Shown here: positions 63,462 to 64,000 of the stretch, one piece after another
How positions within the stretch are numbered: the first letter of the stretch is position 1
Layout: each line of letters begins with the position of its first letter
Source: Deltaproteobacteria bacterium
Lineage (GTDB): Bacteria; Myxococcota; Kuafuiibacteriia; Kuafuiibacteriales; Kuafuiibacteriaceae
Length of the DNA: 64,000 nt
Reading direction: 5' to 3'
NCBI GenBank assembly: GCA_011526105.1
Contig: WYAZ01000180.1
Coordinates: 1-64,000 of the forward strand
The notes under the pieces: generated by a model
The model's database searches: none
What the model saw: the letters and a program-made list of their open reading frames with translations, nothing else
Told to the model about the DNA's origin: nothing
Position numbers and translations under genes: made by a program

Positions 63462-64000
63462 GTGCGTGGAATCAGTGCGTTCTTGCTCGGGCTCTGCTGG
63501 GGCTGTTCGCCGGGTCCGGGGCGTCCGCCGGTGTATCCGGACGCGACGGTCGACCTCGGGGTGGATCTCGGGCCATCGGACTCGGGTGTGCATCCCGACG
63601 CCGCCGAGCTCGACGCAGGTCCATTGGATGGCTCCACCATCGTGCTTCCGGATGGGAGCACCGAGGAGATCTACGTCTTCACTGGGACGTTCTTCATCAA
63701 CGGCCAGACCGAGCGTTTGTACGCGCGGGAAGTGAGCGGGAGTCTATCGCTGATCGTTGGCGGGCACCCGTACGTCTACCACGGCACCATCGACGACAAT
63801 GGCAACGTCGACGTTCGCTCCGAGGCTCAGGAGCGAAGTGGCTGTGCGCTCGCGCAGGTCACCGGCGTGTACGAGCGAAGAACGGCCTTCTACACCCTCC
63901 GCCATCGAGGCTGCGGGCTCACGCTCACGCCCTTCGATGTGGAGATCCGAGGCCAGCTCGTCGATCAAGCGAGCGAAGACTACGAGAACTCGGTCTCGGG
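63462..64000 (+). CDS. lipoprotein, incomplete at window end
   Basis: An open frame of at least 179 codons to the window edge. GTG at 63462 (or 63453) gives VRGISAFLLGLCWGC, a short signal with an imperfect lipobox, then an Asp/Gly/Pro-rich spacer (VDLGVDLGPSDSGVHPDAAEL). The beta domain that follows reads STEEIYVFTGTFFINGQTERLYARE with a Cys-containing part later. Same architecture as the lipoproteins at 3119 and 26486. C-terminus not in the window. Confidence 0.65.
   Translation, partial: MRGISAFLLGLCWGCSPGPGRPPVYPDATVDLGVDLGPSDSGVHPDAAELDAGPLDGSTIVLPDGSTEEIYVFTGTFFINGQTERLYAREVSGSLSLIVGGHPYVYHGTIDDNGNVDVRSEAQERSGCALAQVTGVYERRTAFYTLRHRGCGLTLTPFDVEIRGQLVDQASEDYENSVS

Noticed and set aside
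63442-63735. Plus-strand 97-codon frame starting at 63442
   Set aside because: Arg/Ser-rich and overlaps the lipoprotein frame at 63462, which has signal, linker and beta-domain features.

Overview
The window is high-GC bacterial DNA from a member of the Myxococcota, probably in or near Sandaracinaceae/Polyangia. This placement is inferred from style and was not checked by any search. The supporting signs are two transmembrane Hanks-type Ser/Thr kinases (one with an AgmX/PglI-like C-terminus), many lipoproteins with Asp/Gly/Ser/Pro-rich linkers, a giant RCC1-repeat lipoprotein, PilZ and PEGA proteins, frequent GTG/TTG starts and ATGA/GTGA stop-start overlaps.

Region by region. (a) 1-3.0 kb: an ImmA/IrrE-like gene remnant beside an overlapping XPB-type helicase and Bax1-type (DUF790) nuclease pair. 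(b) 3.1-11.5 kb: a lipoprotein and a nucleoside-recognition (Spm-type) membrane protein on the minus strand. They face a tight plus-strand operon of kinase, lipoprotein, PSCyt-like lipoprotein, c-type cytochrome lipoprotein, outer-membrane beta-barrel carrying its own CXXCH motif, and second kinase. (c) 11.5-30 kb: mostly housekeeping and cell-surface genes. These are a TRL-like lipoprotein, NAD-type isocitrate dehydrogenase, PEGA protein, RCC1 lipoprotein, L,D-transpeptidase, a GH13 amylase with one dockerin-like loop next to a small cohesin-like lipoprotein, BolA, an SDR protein, VanZ, UbiA, a methyltransferase, and an isolated HExxH protein of unknown role. (d) 30.7-48.1 kb: a DUF422-like membrane protein, then a type III secretion (T3SS) locus. 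(e) 48.1-49.3 kb: a DUF4143 ATPase gene directly behind a 26-bp perfect AT-rich palindrome. (f) 49.3-64 kb: alaS, a 1553-aa PilZ/Hsp70-like fusion, a GCS2-type glutamate-cysteine ligase, an EI24-like membrane protein, a second L,D-transpeptidase, an Slt-type lytic transglycosylase, an orphan NarL/FixJ response regulator, a TIGR02757 protein, and the start of a lipoprotein that runs off the window.

The most interesting part is the T3SS locus. It encodes SctL, N, O, P, Q, a FliO-like protein, R, S, T, U and V, so the cytoplasmic sorting platform, ATPase and export gate are essentially complete. No secretin (SctC), inner rings (SctD/J), needle (SctF) or gatekeeper (SctW) is visible here. Embedded in it is a 440-aa Gly/Met-rich hydrophobic protein with an excellent ribosome-binding site. 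It is flanked by two paralogous SycD/LcrH-like TPR chaperones and followed by a strong terminator, which is the arrangement expected of a T3SS translocator. Needle-less T3SS-like machines have been reported in Myxococcus and linked to predation. A candidate membrane-active substrate with two dedicated chaperones would be a useful handle on such a system. Two minus-strand genes between sctT and sctU, a short unknown protein after sctU, and matching acidic tails on SctL and SctQ are further lineage-specific parts.
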